Below are positions 47,571 to 58,993 of a stretch of 64,000 nt of DNA, in pieces; the first letter of the stretch is position 1; each line of letters starts with the position of its first letter. The notes under the pieces were generated by a model. It saw nothing but the letters and a program-made list of their open reading frames with translations, made no database searches and was not told where the DNA came from. This DNA is from Cristatella mucedo (lineage: Eukaryota; Bryozoa; Phylactolaemata; Cristatellidae): assembly GCA_009760855.2 (NCBI GenBank), contig WPIO01000007.1:6666501-6730500 (forward strand). Direction: 5' to 3'. A program made the translations under genes and the position numbers.

Positions 47571-49816
47571 ATGTTGACTGCAAGATTGGCTGTGATAGCA
47601 GCAGCATCGATCGGGGTGCTGCTTGTGGGAGGCTTTGCTCTGTGGGAGCACCGCCGGAGGAGGAAGAGGCCTGCTGCAGCACCGACTGATTCGGCCCGAC
47701 CAGCTGCGACTGTGAGACCACTGAACCATGTGGCCAGAGATCTACAGCAGTCTGATGGTAAGCAACTCTCAGTTAAGATTTTGTTGACTCGAAGATGTTA
47801 GCATTTCAAATGTCACGGTTATTTTAGATTTCTAAAGTTGGCTTACTAAATCTTGTGATCTTGACCACGTGCCTGTTTCTGTAGGTACCCTGAATAGTAA
47901 GGAAAGTACACCTGCAAATAGCACATGCCTTGCCGGAAGTGATGATACCAGCAGCCGAAAGCATGTTTTTACGACAGTTGTGCAGACTTCGGTGAGTAGG
48001 CAATAAGCATCACTTATGCCCAGTCTGGAGAAAAGAGCATGGGTGGTGGATGCTCATGACACCAAGATACCTAGGTAGCTAGCTCCGGGGAACCGTCATT
48101 TGTCAATACCCTCCTTCTGCCAGTGGCTGCATTGTTATACATTGTTTGAGAAGAGCATTACTAAGTGCATTGTACCGATAAGAAAGTTGGATGGAAAGTA
48201 AAGACAGATGTGTATAGTAACATGAGCATGCTTGGTGTCCTCGTGACATTTGTATTGCACTTAATTAATTCTAGCACTCCACAGCACTACCTGCATTGCC
48301 CCCTCCTGGTGCTGCTTCTGCTGGTGCTGTTGCAGACGTCTAAATTAAGACCAAGCTAACTGACGGATCATTTTCAGGAATCTCTAGTACAGGTGCCTGG
48401 AGCAGACGACAAAGCCGACGACGATGCCGTCAACACTGTGGGCTTCGTGCATGAGGAACTCGTGGCCTCTTCACATGCACAAAAGTGCTTTTCTACTGCT
48501 GACAACGTGGAGTCTATGGATAGAGATGTGGCCACCGAGTCGTCCGTTATTGAACATGAGCATGCTTACTGCTTGCATCCAGGAGGTGCAGTCAAAGCTG
48601 TGCCGGATTCGTCCGCTTCTGATTCTGTGTCTTTTTCATCGTATGACATGCTCAGTTCTCGAAACGAGTGGACCATTATTGAAGGTACATACCGTGGCAA
48701 CCATGTGTATCCCTCTACCTTCAGACTTGTTTTTACCGAAGCACCGTCTCGTCATCATATGTCGACAGGTAGTGTGCTTCCTATATTACAGGGGCACAAG
48801 ACTCGGTTGCACAAGAAGAGATTGTCGACTCTTGTGGTGAAAGCCGTTTGACAGAAGGTGAGCCTGGTTCTCCGAGTCTGCATCCTAATGCGACTGCCAG
48901 CGCAGGCTATTTGGTTTGCCTAGTGCTGCTATGTTCATTCATATTTACTCTTAGTAACTACTCTTAGTTATTCATCCTACCAACTGCTGCAGGTGATTGT
49001 GCTGGCGTCTGCCAAGAAGTACCCAAGCATCCAGACGAATATGTTACTGTCTCATCGTCATGTGAACAGGCTGTGCACGAAGCATCAGTATCTGGCAGTG
49101 GTGACCATAGTCTGCTTATGTCATCCTGTGTGCTTGCAGAGTCGGCAGCAAATAATTTAAAACGTGGTACAGATGCTGACCAGCTGGTGACTGTGACGTC
49201 TTTCCAGTCGGATCATGCTGGGATAGTGGAGTTGAAACCCTCGGAACATCCTGCATCAGAAGGACCTGTGTTATCATCTGTAGCTCCACTTGATGGTCAC
49301 ACGGCAGCCATGATCCATAGCTATGTCGGGACGATTGCTGCCGAAAACGATCACCTCAGTGTTGGTGCTCAGTCCATGCAAATCGATATCAACGACAGTG
49401 CCTCTGCCTTGCCTGTTCCCGCTAACCTTTTGCCATATGCACCTGATTGCAAGAATACTACCTCGGAGAACAGCATCACGACCACGTGCTTGCCTCCAGC
49501 TCAGGGCAAGATGCTAAGTTTCGAGTCATGCGAGAGTATTGCTTTTGACGCAAGCAATAGCATTGTCTACATTGATCCATTGTGCGCCTCTCCCGAATGC
49601 AATAAGAATGGCAGTGCAACGGTCCACAGCAGCAATGCTGTTGCCGATGCAGCAGTAACAAGCGCTGAGGACCAGAGAGCCAGTAGCACCTCTGCTGCTG
49701 CCGTCTTGGCAATGGCTGTTGCATCCCAACCTCCTTTGGGTGCTACGACCGAATCGGCTGATGATGACCTTCTGATCTCGGTTTGTGCTGACCAACCAAA
49801 AGCAGGCAATGCTTAA
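47571..49816 (+). pseudogene. Truncated paralogue of the AKAP1-like gene (anchor half only)
   Basis: Exons 47571-47757, 47885-47991, 48378-48684, 48792-48857 and 48993-49816 mirror the left copy with the same splice sites. They are open for 496 codons and then meet TAA in the middle of the big exon. After the stop the homologous exon continues to about 50475 with frameshifts relative to the left copy. There is no KH or Tudor exon downstream, so any product would be a membrane anchor with a short acidic tail. Compared with the left copy it has about 25 extra codons (near ADAAVTSAEDQRASSTSAA) after the near-identical part. It may be a pseudogene, or it may encode a short dominant-type anchor. 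The sequence alone cannot decide. Confidence 0.85.
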
Positions 49817-50509
49817 TCTGATGGTGCCACCGGTGCCGTGGAAGTAGAGAAAGCAGACGATGCTGCATCTGCTGTTGCTGTCTGTGCTTTGGAAAATGAG
49901 GAAAGAAGGAGCTTGTATGCCAATCATGGCACCAAGTGCTGCCGTGGTTAGCAGCAGCAGTGATTCAATCACCACTGCAGACGCTTCAGCTTCTGGCAGT
50001 CATTAAAGCTCAGCGAAAGACGAGGCTTCACTTGCTCTTAGTGTCAGTAGCAGCAGCAGCACCAGTGCCTGCAGAGCTACTGCTGCAACTTCGGACGACA
50101 GCATTGTCTTGGCTTTCTACACGGACAGCAGTGCAGAACATTCTGGCCGTGTCACAAGATTCACCCGACTCGACCGTCAGCGTCCGTTCAGATGGCGACA
50201 TTTCACCTGAGCAGTCTGCTGCTTTTGGCACAGCCTCCACACAGTGTGAGCACGTGACCGGGCACTGCCAGGGCACCGACGAGTTGTATTTCGCGGCAGC
50301 CCTGCTGGGGAAGCTCAAGCACTATGAATGGTCGTGCTGTGCCTGCTGCTGCTGCTGCTGTAGCTGTACTCAAGCCAGAGCTGTGACAGGGAAGGCAGCG
50401 GTCAGGTGCCCTCCTGCAGCCCCACGACAGCACAACAGCCCTGCAAGCGGTCGCCCAGACCAATCAGACTAAGCAGGTAACTCCTATTTCTCCTTAAAAT
50501 TAAATTAAA

Positions 50510-50655
50510 TTAAATTATAGCTGATTTAACAGCCTCCCTTTGTATAGCGACAGAAGAGCCTTTAAGGCTATCACCACCGCTTGCAGTGGCGATAAAGGAT
50601 CGCCCACCGTAGGATTAAAACCCACGACATCGGGACCGAGGTCGTCCTTGCCGGG
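50510..50655 (-). mobile_element. SINE-A inserted in the right duplication arm
   Basis: Plus-strand reading AGCTGATTTAACAGCCTCCC, AGAAGAGCCTTTAAGGCTAT and GATAAAGGATCGCCCACCG. It is preceded by ATTAAATTAAATTAAATTA. Only the right arm has it. Confidence 0.85.
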
Positions 50656-50920
50656 TCAATGTGGCCTGAGTGAGAAGGCGTTTTGCAGGCGTATGCCTTC
50701 CTGGGTGTGCCTGAATTGCCCATACGACTTGTACATAGTAACATCCAAACATTGCATGGTGGCTCGTTATTGGATCTTATTGCATTTGGAGATTAGGTGG
50801 CAGAACGTCGTCTGCACAGTCTGCTCCACTGGTCCTGCACCTTTCTCATAAATTGATGCAAAGGCAATGCAGGCGCAGCCTCTGACTCGATTCGTTTTAC
50901 ATAAATGGTGCGCATTGGCT

Positions 50921-52040
50921 TATTCTACCAGGTATAGCATAAAGTGGTCTGCATCGAGAATTTAATAATAGCCATTTGACGATTGGTAGGATATGGGGAC
51001 TGTCCTGCTGCTCAACCAGTACATGTTATACCGTAGGTGCCATTTACTTGGATACTTGACCAATGTTGGTTCTTTTGTTTTATAGCCATTGCGATTAGTA
51101 GGTCTTTGGTTAGTGAAACCATTTACGATCTGCAAATCTGGTTCTCATCCCACTCTGATGAAGTATGTGCATAGCTCATAGCCGATGAAATTAAGAGCGC
51201 TCTAGGTGTGAACGTGTTTTGTCGACGCCATCCTTGGGAGCACAGCCTTGAGTATCTTGCTCGAGCCTGCCTCTCAATGGGGGGAGGGGCGAGACATTCG
51301 TCATATGCGCACCACTGCCTGCTGTTCGTGCAGCCTTGCAGCAGGGACGGTAGGCACTGAGAGAACTTTGCCATTCACCTCCCGTGCACCGCTTTGCCAC
51401 CAGCGGCCACGTCGGCAAAGCACGCCTGCCCACCGGATTCGAGCGTAGCAGCACGCAGCAGGCACGCACGCAGGCTCTAACGCTCCCTCGTTGCTTTGCT
51501 CCGGCGCCACTTTCTAGCCACAGTGCGGCACTGCTCCACGACCGCCCGAAGGCCTCCGGCAGACCGCAAGGCCTGCGCTGTGATGCCAGACTCTTGACGG
51601 TGAAAGCACGACAGCCAGATAGCCGCAGTGGCAAGAACGCGAGTCTCGATGCAGCGCCAGGTGTTCAGATTTTCGATCAGATTCGTCACGTGCACATGTA
51701 GCACGTGTAGTGCCCCTACCCGAGTTACCAAGCGACCCTGAGTTATCCACTTACTGAGGGTTTGGTGGACATACAGCTGTGGAGTGGTATCCATAGAAAT
51801 GTAGAACTGCAGGAGCACTGTATCACTTTTTAGTTTATGTTATTGCAGTGTAAGAGAATAGTAAATTGCAATATTTGATCAACATTATGTGTCGAGAGGC
51901 CGCTAGCACCCAGCATTTGCATTTTGCTAGGCATGCTGACAATTGATCAAGACAACTCCGAAGAAAGGAATCTTATGTAACCCGAGTTCACACCCCCCTA
52001 TTCATACACGATTCAGCTAGGAGCCTTAAAGCTACGTCAT
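50921..52040. other. Intergenic, with a possible minus-strand exon
   Basis: At about 51818-51477 on the minus strand a frame reads LIENLNTWRCIETRVLATAA, then ALRSAGGLRAVVEQC. Its composition looks protein-like (armadillo-like helix feel), but I recognise no family and cannot fix splice sites. The segment around 51190-51710 is GC-rich. Confidence 0.3.
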
Positions 52041-52044
52041 TATG

Positions 52045-53015
52045 GCAACAAATACCGGCCTCCTCCTCCTCCTCTGGCTCAGTCTGTGCACCTCAAAGAC
52101 GACCACACCAGTATCAAGATGTTGCTTAGTGCCGAAAGTATGGCGACTATGGGAGGGATGCGGCAAGAGACTCCAAAATGGTGTCATTCCCGGTGGCCTC
52201 CTAGAAAGTTTCACCAAGTCTCATTGTTCTTTTTGCCCATGGGACATGTTCTCGGAATGTGTTCCCTGTATGGGGAGAACAGCATCAGAAGGGGGCCAGC
52301 GGTAGGCCCCCCCCCCGAAGAAGGACCCCCTCCCCCCCCCCGAAGGTGCTGCTTATAACCTCTGCGAATTAAGTTAGGCCTCATCAAGAAATTTGTCGCA
52401 GCTGTTGACAATGAATCAACAGCTTTCAAGTACCTCAAAGATATCTGTCTTTCCACAGCTGTCGGTGACAAAGATGGTATCTTTGTTGGACCGCAGGTAA
52501 ATAAGATTGTAAATTGTGACTAGACCGCCAAGAAAATGAAGAGGATGGAGAATGCAGCTGATGGGAACAGCCTGATTGTAGCAGTTCACGACTTTCTGAG
52601 CAATCACAAGGCTGAATACTGTAAGCAATTGGATCAGGCTCTGATAGTAATAATAATACACTAGATAAAGCACCCTCAGAGAACTCAAATCTCTTTCTAG
52701 GCACTTTACATTTGCTGCAAAGTAAACACAATCAATTGGTGAGTGGTGTCATACCTAATAAACAACATGAAGAACGTGGTTATGGGTGACATGCACTGGA
52801 TCAGCATGCAAGTGTGGTTAGTGGCAGCATGTAACAGTGTCAGCATGCATAAGCACGGATAAGGAACTATGTCAAAATGGCAAGCAGAATGCACCCCAAC
52901 GTCCATATCCTTGGTGCTTATCTTGCCAAATTCGAGAACTTGGGAGCTTACTGAGAGACTCAAGGTGAGCGTGGTTCGCCAGCACACGATGGACTTTGAA
53001 CGTCATTACTGAAGC
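52045..53015 (+). pseudogene. Broken ORF of a repetitive uncharacterised animal protein family
   Basis: In order: QSVHLKDDHTSIKMLLSA, GGLLESFTKSHCSFCPWDM, LRIKLGLIKKFVAAVDNEST, DGIFVGPQVNKIV, VAVHDFLSNHKAEYCKQLDQ and, after a LINE-1 insertion at 52646-52870, ENLGAY with ERLKVSVVRQHTMDFERHY. From memory this matches a large family of uncharacterised proteins that recurs in many copies in arthropod and cnidarian genomes and is probably of mobile-element origin. It is broken in several places. I cannot say which element class carries it. Confidence 0.6.
52646..52870 (-). mobile_element. LINE-1 3' UTR inserted in the dead ORF
   Basis: Begins with AATAATAATACACTAGATAA and AGCACCCTCAGAGAACTC, then the CTTTACATTTGCTGCAAAG block, and ends near CATAAGCACGGATAAGG. 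Both sides continue the interrupted ORF. Confidence 0.9.
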
Positions 53016-53019
53016 TTGA

Positions 53020-53220
53020 TTTTGTGGCAGTGATTTGGATTGGTTTGGGCCTCTGCCTGCCGGGTGTTTTGGTCGTATAGGGGCCGGCTCTTCTCTGCGG
53101 CTCACCGGCTGATGGCACTTCAGAGTGTGACTCGAATGCTGGAAAGAGTGGCTGGGCGCTGTCGTGCTGTTAGGAGTCCCGAGGATAGAGCTGTCTGGCG
53201 TTTTAGAATACAGCCGTTTT
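53020..53220 (+). repeat. Unclassified GC-rich repeat, copy 1
   Basis: Shares with 55235-55460 the blocks GATTTGGAT, TTGGGC, GGGGCCGG, CTCTGCGG and TCACCGGC, and then AGAGTGGCTGGGCGCTGTCG. On the minus strand both copies read RPxxPAGxxPxxSKSL. The family is unknown. Confidence 0.65.
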
Positions 53221-53575
53221 TACTACAAGCCATTTCGACCTTTATCATGGGGGGCTACAGAAGTGCTGACAAAGCGTTGCCACGGTCGGTGATGCTTTTG
53301 CAAGTTGGTTGCTTGCCTCCGAGCTAAGGCTCGACGAGAGAGGTGCCGACCCGTCCGACTGGAAAAGGTGTTTGCCTTTGTTTGTGAACGACCTCGCTTT
53401 GTTGGTGTAATTCCGCTAAGTTAAGGTCACTTAAGACGACATCTTGCTGCTTCGGGAGGCTTTGATAACCGCACTGGTTATCCCCGGCCTGAAGAGAACG
53501 GCTGTTGTGGGCCGGTTGGGTGAACGCTGCTCGGACTCAGGGGGCCGACAGAAACGACCAGAAGTGGTAATAAAA
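53221..53575. other. Unassigned sequence
   Basis: Nothing recognised. It may belong to the same unclassified repeat. Confidence 0.35.
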
Positions 53576-54420
53576 ATAATAATAATACACTTGATATAGC
53601 ACCCTCACAGAACTCAATTTCTTTCTGGGCACTTCACATCTGCTGCAAAGGAAGCACGATCGAATGGTTAGTGGTAGCAAGCTCAATAAACAACAAGAAC
53701 AACATGGTTATGGGGTAACACATACAGGGTCAGCATGCAAGTATGTTTAGTGGTTGCATGCACACAAAGGATGAATCGCAGCGACCTACTAAATGCTGTG
53801 ATAAATGGTTGCGTTTTAGTTACTTTTTTGATGTGGTCAAGTCATGAGACGTCGTGACGTGTCGGGAGTGAATGCCAGTCTTAGGGAGCATACGAACGTA
53901 GTAAGGCCGCGGTCTCCACAAGATATGAGGTTTTTACGAGGTATAGGTAAACAGTTAGATTCTGAAAGCGAATGGTACGATGCTTAGCGTGGTGGGGCAG
54001 TATATCTGATAAGTAGGCTGGAGCAAAAGACTGGAGGGACCTAAAAGTGAGTGACAAAACCTTGAAGTCGATGTGTTGCTTGACTGGGAGCCAGTGCAGA
54101 TCGGCAAGAAGAGGTGAAATGTGGCAACTGCACCACTCACGGCGACAAGCCTAGCTGAAGAGTTTTGTACCAACTGTAAGTGATTGATTTCACAGGCCAG
54201 GAGACCAGCAAGCAGTGAGTTACAGAAGTCAAAACGGGATGTCACAAATGCATGAACCAATTTAGATGTGATATCCTTATCTAAACAAGCCCAAACTTTA
54301 GCAATGTTATGTAGCTGAAAGTAGGCAGATTTGACTGGAGCTGATGTAATCGTCCAATGAAAGGTCACTTTGGAATATGACACCAAGATTTCGTGCACAT
54401 TAAACAAAATATGTGCAGCT
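53576..54420 (-). mobile_element. LINE-1 3' fragment
   Basis: The minus-strand frame gives SAYFQLHNIAKVWACLDKDI, then SRFDFCNSLLAGLLACEINH and LQLVQNSSARLV. It is followed by the 3' UTR, the hairpin and an AAT tail at 53576-53592. Confidence 0.92.
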
Positions 54421-55234
54421 AGAAAAGCCGAATAGCACTAGCAGCAATCGCCAGCAGTAGCAGCAATTGCTGACGGTGTGCCTGGCGACTTCGGTTTGCC
54501 ATGCTGCAACGGTGGTCTAGGTGGTCTCTAGAAGGCGAAGGGGATGGTTTGCCAGGTGGTAATGGTGTGCCACAAGATGACAGTGAGCCGGGAGGCAGTG
54601 GAAGTACCGGTGGAGAGCGAGGGCAGCACCGGTGGTCAGCGAGACGAAGCCGTCCAGCAGAGAGGCGGTAGCCAGCCAGATGATGCTTATGGTTTGAGGA
54701 GAGGCAGAGCTGAGTGTGGCACCAGCACTGGCGGCGACTGCCGATGAGGTTGGCCAGACGCCCATCGAGCAGGCCTGCGAGGCGATCGCCGAGCGGCTGG
54801 GGGCAACGTCGGTTGACTGGCTGTAGGGAAAGGCACTCGAGCGGCAGAAGCTAGCTGAGACTGAGCAGGGGGCGGCTACGGCCTGTGAGGCGGTGGCGAA
54901 GCCCAGACAGGCAACAGGAGAGCCCGCAGAGGCGATAGCAAGAGTCCAAGCAGCGAGCGAGAAGAGACGGCGCCCGGTGAAGCTGCTAGAGCGAAGGCGG
55001 CCGCGGTCTACAAAAAGGTGGCTTCGGAGATCAGCTCTGCTCTGACGACCTCTGGTCCACGTAGCCGGCCGGTCGCACGAAACGCTGTGCTGCATTTCGC
55101 CCCCTCCGAGCAGCCATACGACAGCCTGCCTGCATGCCTGCCAATGAGCACGTTGTGGGGTATTTTTTAGCTTCGAATCTGGTTGCCCCGGACTATTGTG
55201 TGTGATATTTAGATCGCGGGGAATGTAGTTTATA
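54421..55234. other. GC-rich broken reading frames, probably element-derived
   Basis: The plus strand has discontinuous frames rich in Ala, Glu and Arg (for example ADEVGQTPIEQACEAIAERL and AEAIARVQAASEKRRPV). The minus strand has one long open frame of low complexity. Neither resembles a host gene I know. Its position between two copies of the unclassified repeat suggests it is the interior of that element. Confidence 0.35.
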
Positions 55235-55490
55235 AACTGCTGAAGCGATTTGGATCGGCTTGGGCTGCTGCCGGCAGGGCGTCTCGGCCGTGTGGGGCCG
55301 GATTTCCTCTGCGGTTCACCGGCCGGGTACACCCAGAGGGGGCTTGGAGTGCTCCGTTTGCTGCATGACCTTGGCGCAGGAGAGGCGCCGGCGACGCGGG
55401 AGAGAGCGGCTGGGGGCGGGTTGTCGTGCCGTGAGCCATCCCGTGGATCGAGCTTTCTGTGTCGCTTTGAAATGAAGCCGTGTTAACTAG
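55235..55490 (+). repeat. Unclassified GC-rich repeat, copy 2
   Basis: Same order of blocks as 53020-53220 with about 60 extra bases in the middle, in the same orientation, 2.2 kb away. Confidence 0.65.
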
Positions 55491-55947
55491 AATTACAGGA
55501 TAGGTTAGCCAAAACATGACGCGAGACTATGTTGGGGGATGTGATTTTCAGAATAGCCGCAAATCTAGAAAATCTAGTTATTACAGAACCCTTTTGAGTG
55601 GTCCTGTTTGGATTACTTTAGAGCAAATAATCGTTAATTTTGATTCATTTGCTATTTCTTCTAAATGTAAACAGCAGTACGTATATTGGCTGGTTTGCTC
55701 GTCGAAACTGCGGTAATTTCAAGTTCAGCACTATTCCGGTCGCAAAAGCAGAGTTCGCAAGGAATAGTGGACATTTTCTAGGCTTATGAGTCACAAGCTA
55801 TTAGGAAATAACGCTTACTAACATGGAACAATCATTGTTACGTAATGATAGGTCCGAAAAAATACTTTACCCAGCCAGGTATGCACACGTCATTTACTCG
55901 AACTATGTATCTACACGACCGCATTCTGCCCCCAGGCTAGGCTCTAA
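55491..55947. other. Unassigned sequence
   Basis: A/T-rich, nothing recognised. Confidence 0.4.
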
Positions 55948-56130
55948 ATAAATAAATCCTAGCTGATTAAACAGCCTCTTTTTGTATAGCGACAGAAGAG
56001 CCTTTACGGCTATCACCACCGCTTGCAACGGCGATAAAGAATCGCCCGCCGCAGGAATTGAACCCACGACCTCAATACCGAGATCGTGAAAGCAACCGCC
56101 TTACCTAGTGTGCCATCACGGCTCACTACT
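55948..56130 (-). mobile_element. SINE-A
   Basis: Plus-strand reading CTAGCTGATTAAACAGCC, ATAGCGACAGAAGAGCC and GGAATTGAACCCACGACC (B-box complement), up to AGTGTGCCATCACGGCTCAC. Confidence 0.85.
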
Positions 56131-56622
56131 ACGCTGCCAGAGATGCATGTATACTCGGGGGGGGGAGGGGAATTGAACGGCTCCACAAATGGTGACACTG
56201 CACCTTATTAGTGATCGGTGGATCACTTGCGCATCATTTTATTTCCTTAGGTCACCCTGCATTCTTGCCATGAGCAGCTATTGAGTAAGATAATAAAAGA
56301 ACAATTCTTGACTTTGTGCAAAAACACGTCGCTGCTACATTTGAGCGACACGCCAAAAAATGTCTTGACAGTCTACTACGAGCGACCGCAAAATGGTATC
56401 GTGTCGCAGCAGTGGCTCAGATGCTACAACGAGGGTAGATAAAGGTCCTACCTATGTTACGCAATTGCACGCGGAAATTGATGATAAGCGCAGAAAGTCA
56501 AGCAGAAACCAAATACTCGTACAATAGGGCGTCTGACGTAGGTCCTTGCTAACGGCCAGCTGCAATCTTCTGGCCTAATTCCTTCCAATAGCTTTAGTAA
56601 CTAGTGAAAACAATCGGGGCGC
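56131..56622. other. Unassigned sequence
   Basis: Contains a G run at about 56158-56172. I recognise no exon. Confidence 0.4.
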
Positions 56623-56799
56623 TCAGACGTAGGGCGACGCGCTGACGAGCTCCGCCGGGTCAATCAACTCGCTCGACCGCAACGCGCTCAGATCCGGCGG
56701 CAGCAGCAGCTGGTTCAGTCCAGTTGGGCCCGGCCCGGCCCATCGCGGCTCATTCGAGGTGAATGCAAGCGGACTACGGTCCGAAGCGAAATGCAAGCG
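56623..56799 (-). CDS. Candidate terminal exon of an unknown minus-strand gene
   Basis: After an acceptor GGTGTAG at 56803-56800 the minus strand is open for 58 codons and ends at TGA (56625-56623). The peptide begins RLHFASDRSPLAFTSNEPRW and ends PPDLSALRSSELIDPAELVS followed by ASPYV. Its composition is protein-like and GC-rich, unlike the flanks. I do not recognise the family. Possible upstream exons would lie above 56.9 kb, where the minus strand is GC-rich but not resolved. Confidence 0.35.
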   Translation of the reverse strand, partial: RLHFASDRSPLAFTSNEPRWAGPGPTGLNQLLLPPDLSALRSSELIDPAELVSASPYV

Positions 56800-57392
56800 C
56801 TACACCCGAGCTAACATTGTCAATCGACACAACAACAGTAAGGATAATAAAAATTTGTCTGCATAAAGTGCGGTAACTCGCGTTGCATGCGCGCTCCTAT
56901 TGTCGTGTCATCAACTTTCAGCAGACGCCCATCGCGTTCGCATGCCGCTCTCGTGCGGATCGGAAAGCGGCCGTGTCGTCTGGCGATTTGCTATGTCGCC
57001 GGGGTCAACGCGACCGCAGCGGCGGCGACGAAAGGTGCAGTTCTCCCGCAAGAGCGTACTATGTCTGCAATGTTTCTAGGTTAAGGAACGTAGCTCGATT
57101 AAGCGCTGAGCACGTGTAGCCCAGCCGCTCAGGAGCTCTGCCGTCGGCGACGCCGCAGGCCTTTGCCTAGCCCGTCGAGGACCGGCGGCTTGCCTGCGGC
57201 CACCGCGGCAGCAGGCAAGCCGGTCACCAACGCGTTTCGCTGTGGTTCCGCATTTGCATTCAAGTCTCTCGATGACGCTTTCAGCTAGTCAGTAAGAGAG
57301 CTAAGGGTACGCATCGCTATCTAACTTCGCAGATAACTGACGCGTCCGTTCACGAGCGCGCGGAGCAGATTCCAGTGGTTGGGCGGCTACTA
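56800..57392. other. GC-rich stretch with a perfect 12-base inverted repeat
   Basis: CGGCTTGCCTGC at 57186-57197 and its complement GCAGGCAAGCCG at 57211-57222 form a potential hairpin with a 13-base GC-rich loop. The surroundings are CpG-rich and could be a promoter or first exon. Confidence 0.45.
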
Positions 57393-58187
57393 TAACAATA
57401 ATTTTAATAATAATAATAATAATACATTTTAAATAGCACCTCAGAGAACTGAATCTCTTTCTAGGAACTTTACATTTGCTGCAGAGGAAGCCAGATCGAA
57501 CGGTTAGTGGTAGCATGCTCAATAAACAACAATAACGATGTGTTTACTTTGCAGAAAACGTAAAGCGCAAAGAAAAAGATTGAGTTCTCCGAGGGCGCTT
57601 TATAAAGTTTGTTATTATTATTATATTATTGTTAACATGGTTAGGGGTAAGATGCACAGGGTCAGCATGCAAGTATAATTAGTTTCGCCGTGCACAGCCT
57701 CAGCACCCATAAACACATAAAGGACTACTCACAAGGACCTACCGACTTGCTGTGATAAATGGATGCATTATAGTTTCTTTTTAAATGTGGACAAGTCAGG
57801 AGATGTTGCGACCCAAGTCGGGAGTAAGTTCCAGGCTTTGGGAACATACGAACTAAAGACACGGTCTCCACAGAGGATTTAAGGTTTGTACGAGGTATAG
57901 GTAAACGGTAAGATTCCGAAAAACGGGTGATACGATGTTTAGCCTGGTGGGGGAGTAGATCTGAAAGGTAGGCTGGAGCCAAAGGATGAAGGGACCTAAA
58001 AGTGAGTGACACAACCTTGAAGTAAATGCGTTGCTTCACTGGTAGCCAGTGCCGGCGAGAGTCGGCGATAGTGGTGACGCAAGGATAGTCGGCGAGAAGT
58101 GGTGTTATGTGGCAACTGCGACGCTCACGTCAGACAAACCTAGCTGCAGGGTTTTGTACCAGCTGTAAGCGCCTGATTTCACAGGCC
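57393..58187 (-). mobile_element. LINE-1 3' fragment with a second LINE-1 end nested inside
   Basis: A minus-strand LINE-1 tail (LHPLAPAYLSDLLPHQAKHR and 3' UTR), with an AAT tail at its low end. At about 57537-57637 it is interrupted by a plus-strand LINE-1 3' end (AAAGATTGAGTTCTCCGAGG and an ATT tail). Confidence 0.9.
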
Positions 58188-58221
<34 letters not shown>

Positions 58222-58915
58222 TTGCACTTGATAAAGCGCCCTCAGAGAACTCAATCTCTTTCTAGGCGCTTTACATTTGCTGCAAAGTGATACGCAATAG
58301 AATAGTAAGTAAAATCATGCTTGAAAAACAAACAAAATGAATAACATGGTTAGGGGTTACATGCACTGGGTCAGCATGCAAATGTGGTTAGTGGCAGCAT
58401 GAACAGTGTCAGCACGCATAAGCACATCGAGGACGAATCACAAGGACCCACTAAATGCTGTCCTAAATAGGTATGTTTTTAAGTTTCTTTTAAATGTGGT
58501 CAGGTCAGGGGATGTTCTGATGCAGGTCGGGAGGGAGTTCCAGGCTGTGGGAGCATACGAGCTAAATGCACGGTCTCCAAAGGATTTAAGGTTTGTACGA
58601 GGTATTTCTAGACTGTTGGATTCCGAAAAGCGAGTGGTACGATGCTTTGCCTGATGGGGTAGTATCTCTGAAAGATAGGCTGGAGCCATAGAAGATCAGC
58701 AAGCAGTGAGTTACAGAAGGAAAGACGGGATGTCACAAATGAGTGGACCAATTTAGATGGGATATACCTGTCTAAATAAGCCCGAATATTAGCAATGTTA
58801 TGTAGCTGAAAATAGACAATTGACTGTGGAGCTGATGTGGTCGTCTAATGAGAGGTCACTTTGGAACTTGAATCATAGCTAGATTTCGTGCAGATTCAAC
58901 AGGATTACTGGAGCG
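58188..58915 (-). mobile_element. LINE-1 3' fragment
   Basis: Starts with an AAT tract at 58190-58220, then GCACTTGATAAAGCGCCCTC, the 3' UTR, and a minus-strand frame MAPAYLSEILPHQAKHRTTR. It is placed directly against the preceding copy in the same orientation. Confidence 0.9.
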
Positions 58916-58952
58916 AAGCGCAGCGTCTTGAGCAGACCAGACGACGGATACA

Positions 58953-58993
<41 letters not shown>

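Larger units (their letters stand above)
47488..50920 (+). repeat. Right arm of the large inverted duplication
   Basis: Sharp border at about 47488, roughly 83 bases before the start codon. Homology to the left arm runs through the N-terminal exons and the big Ser/Ala exon into the following intron, fading near 50920. A SINE-A at about 50510-50655 interrupts it and is absent from the left arm. Confidence 0.93.
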
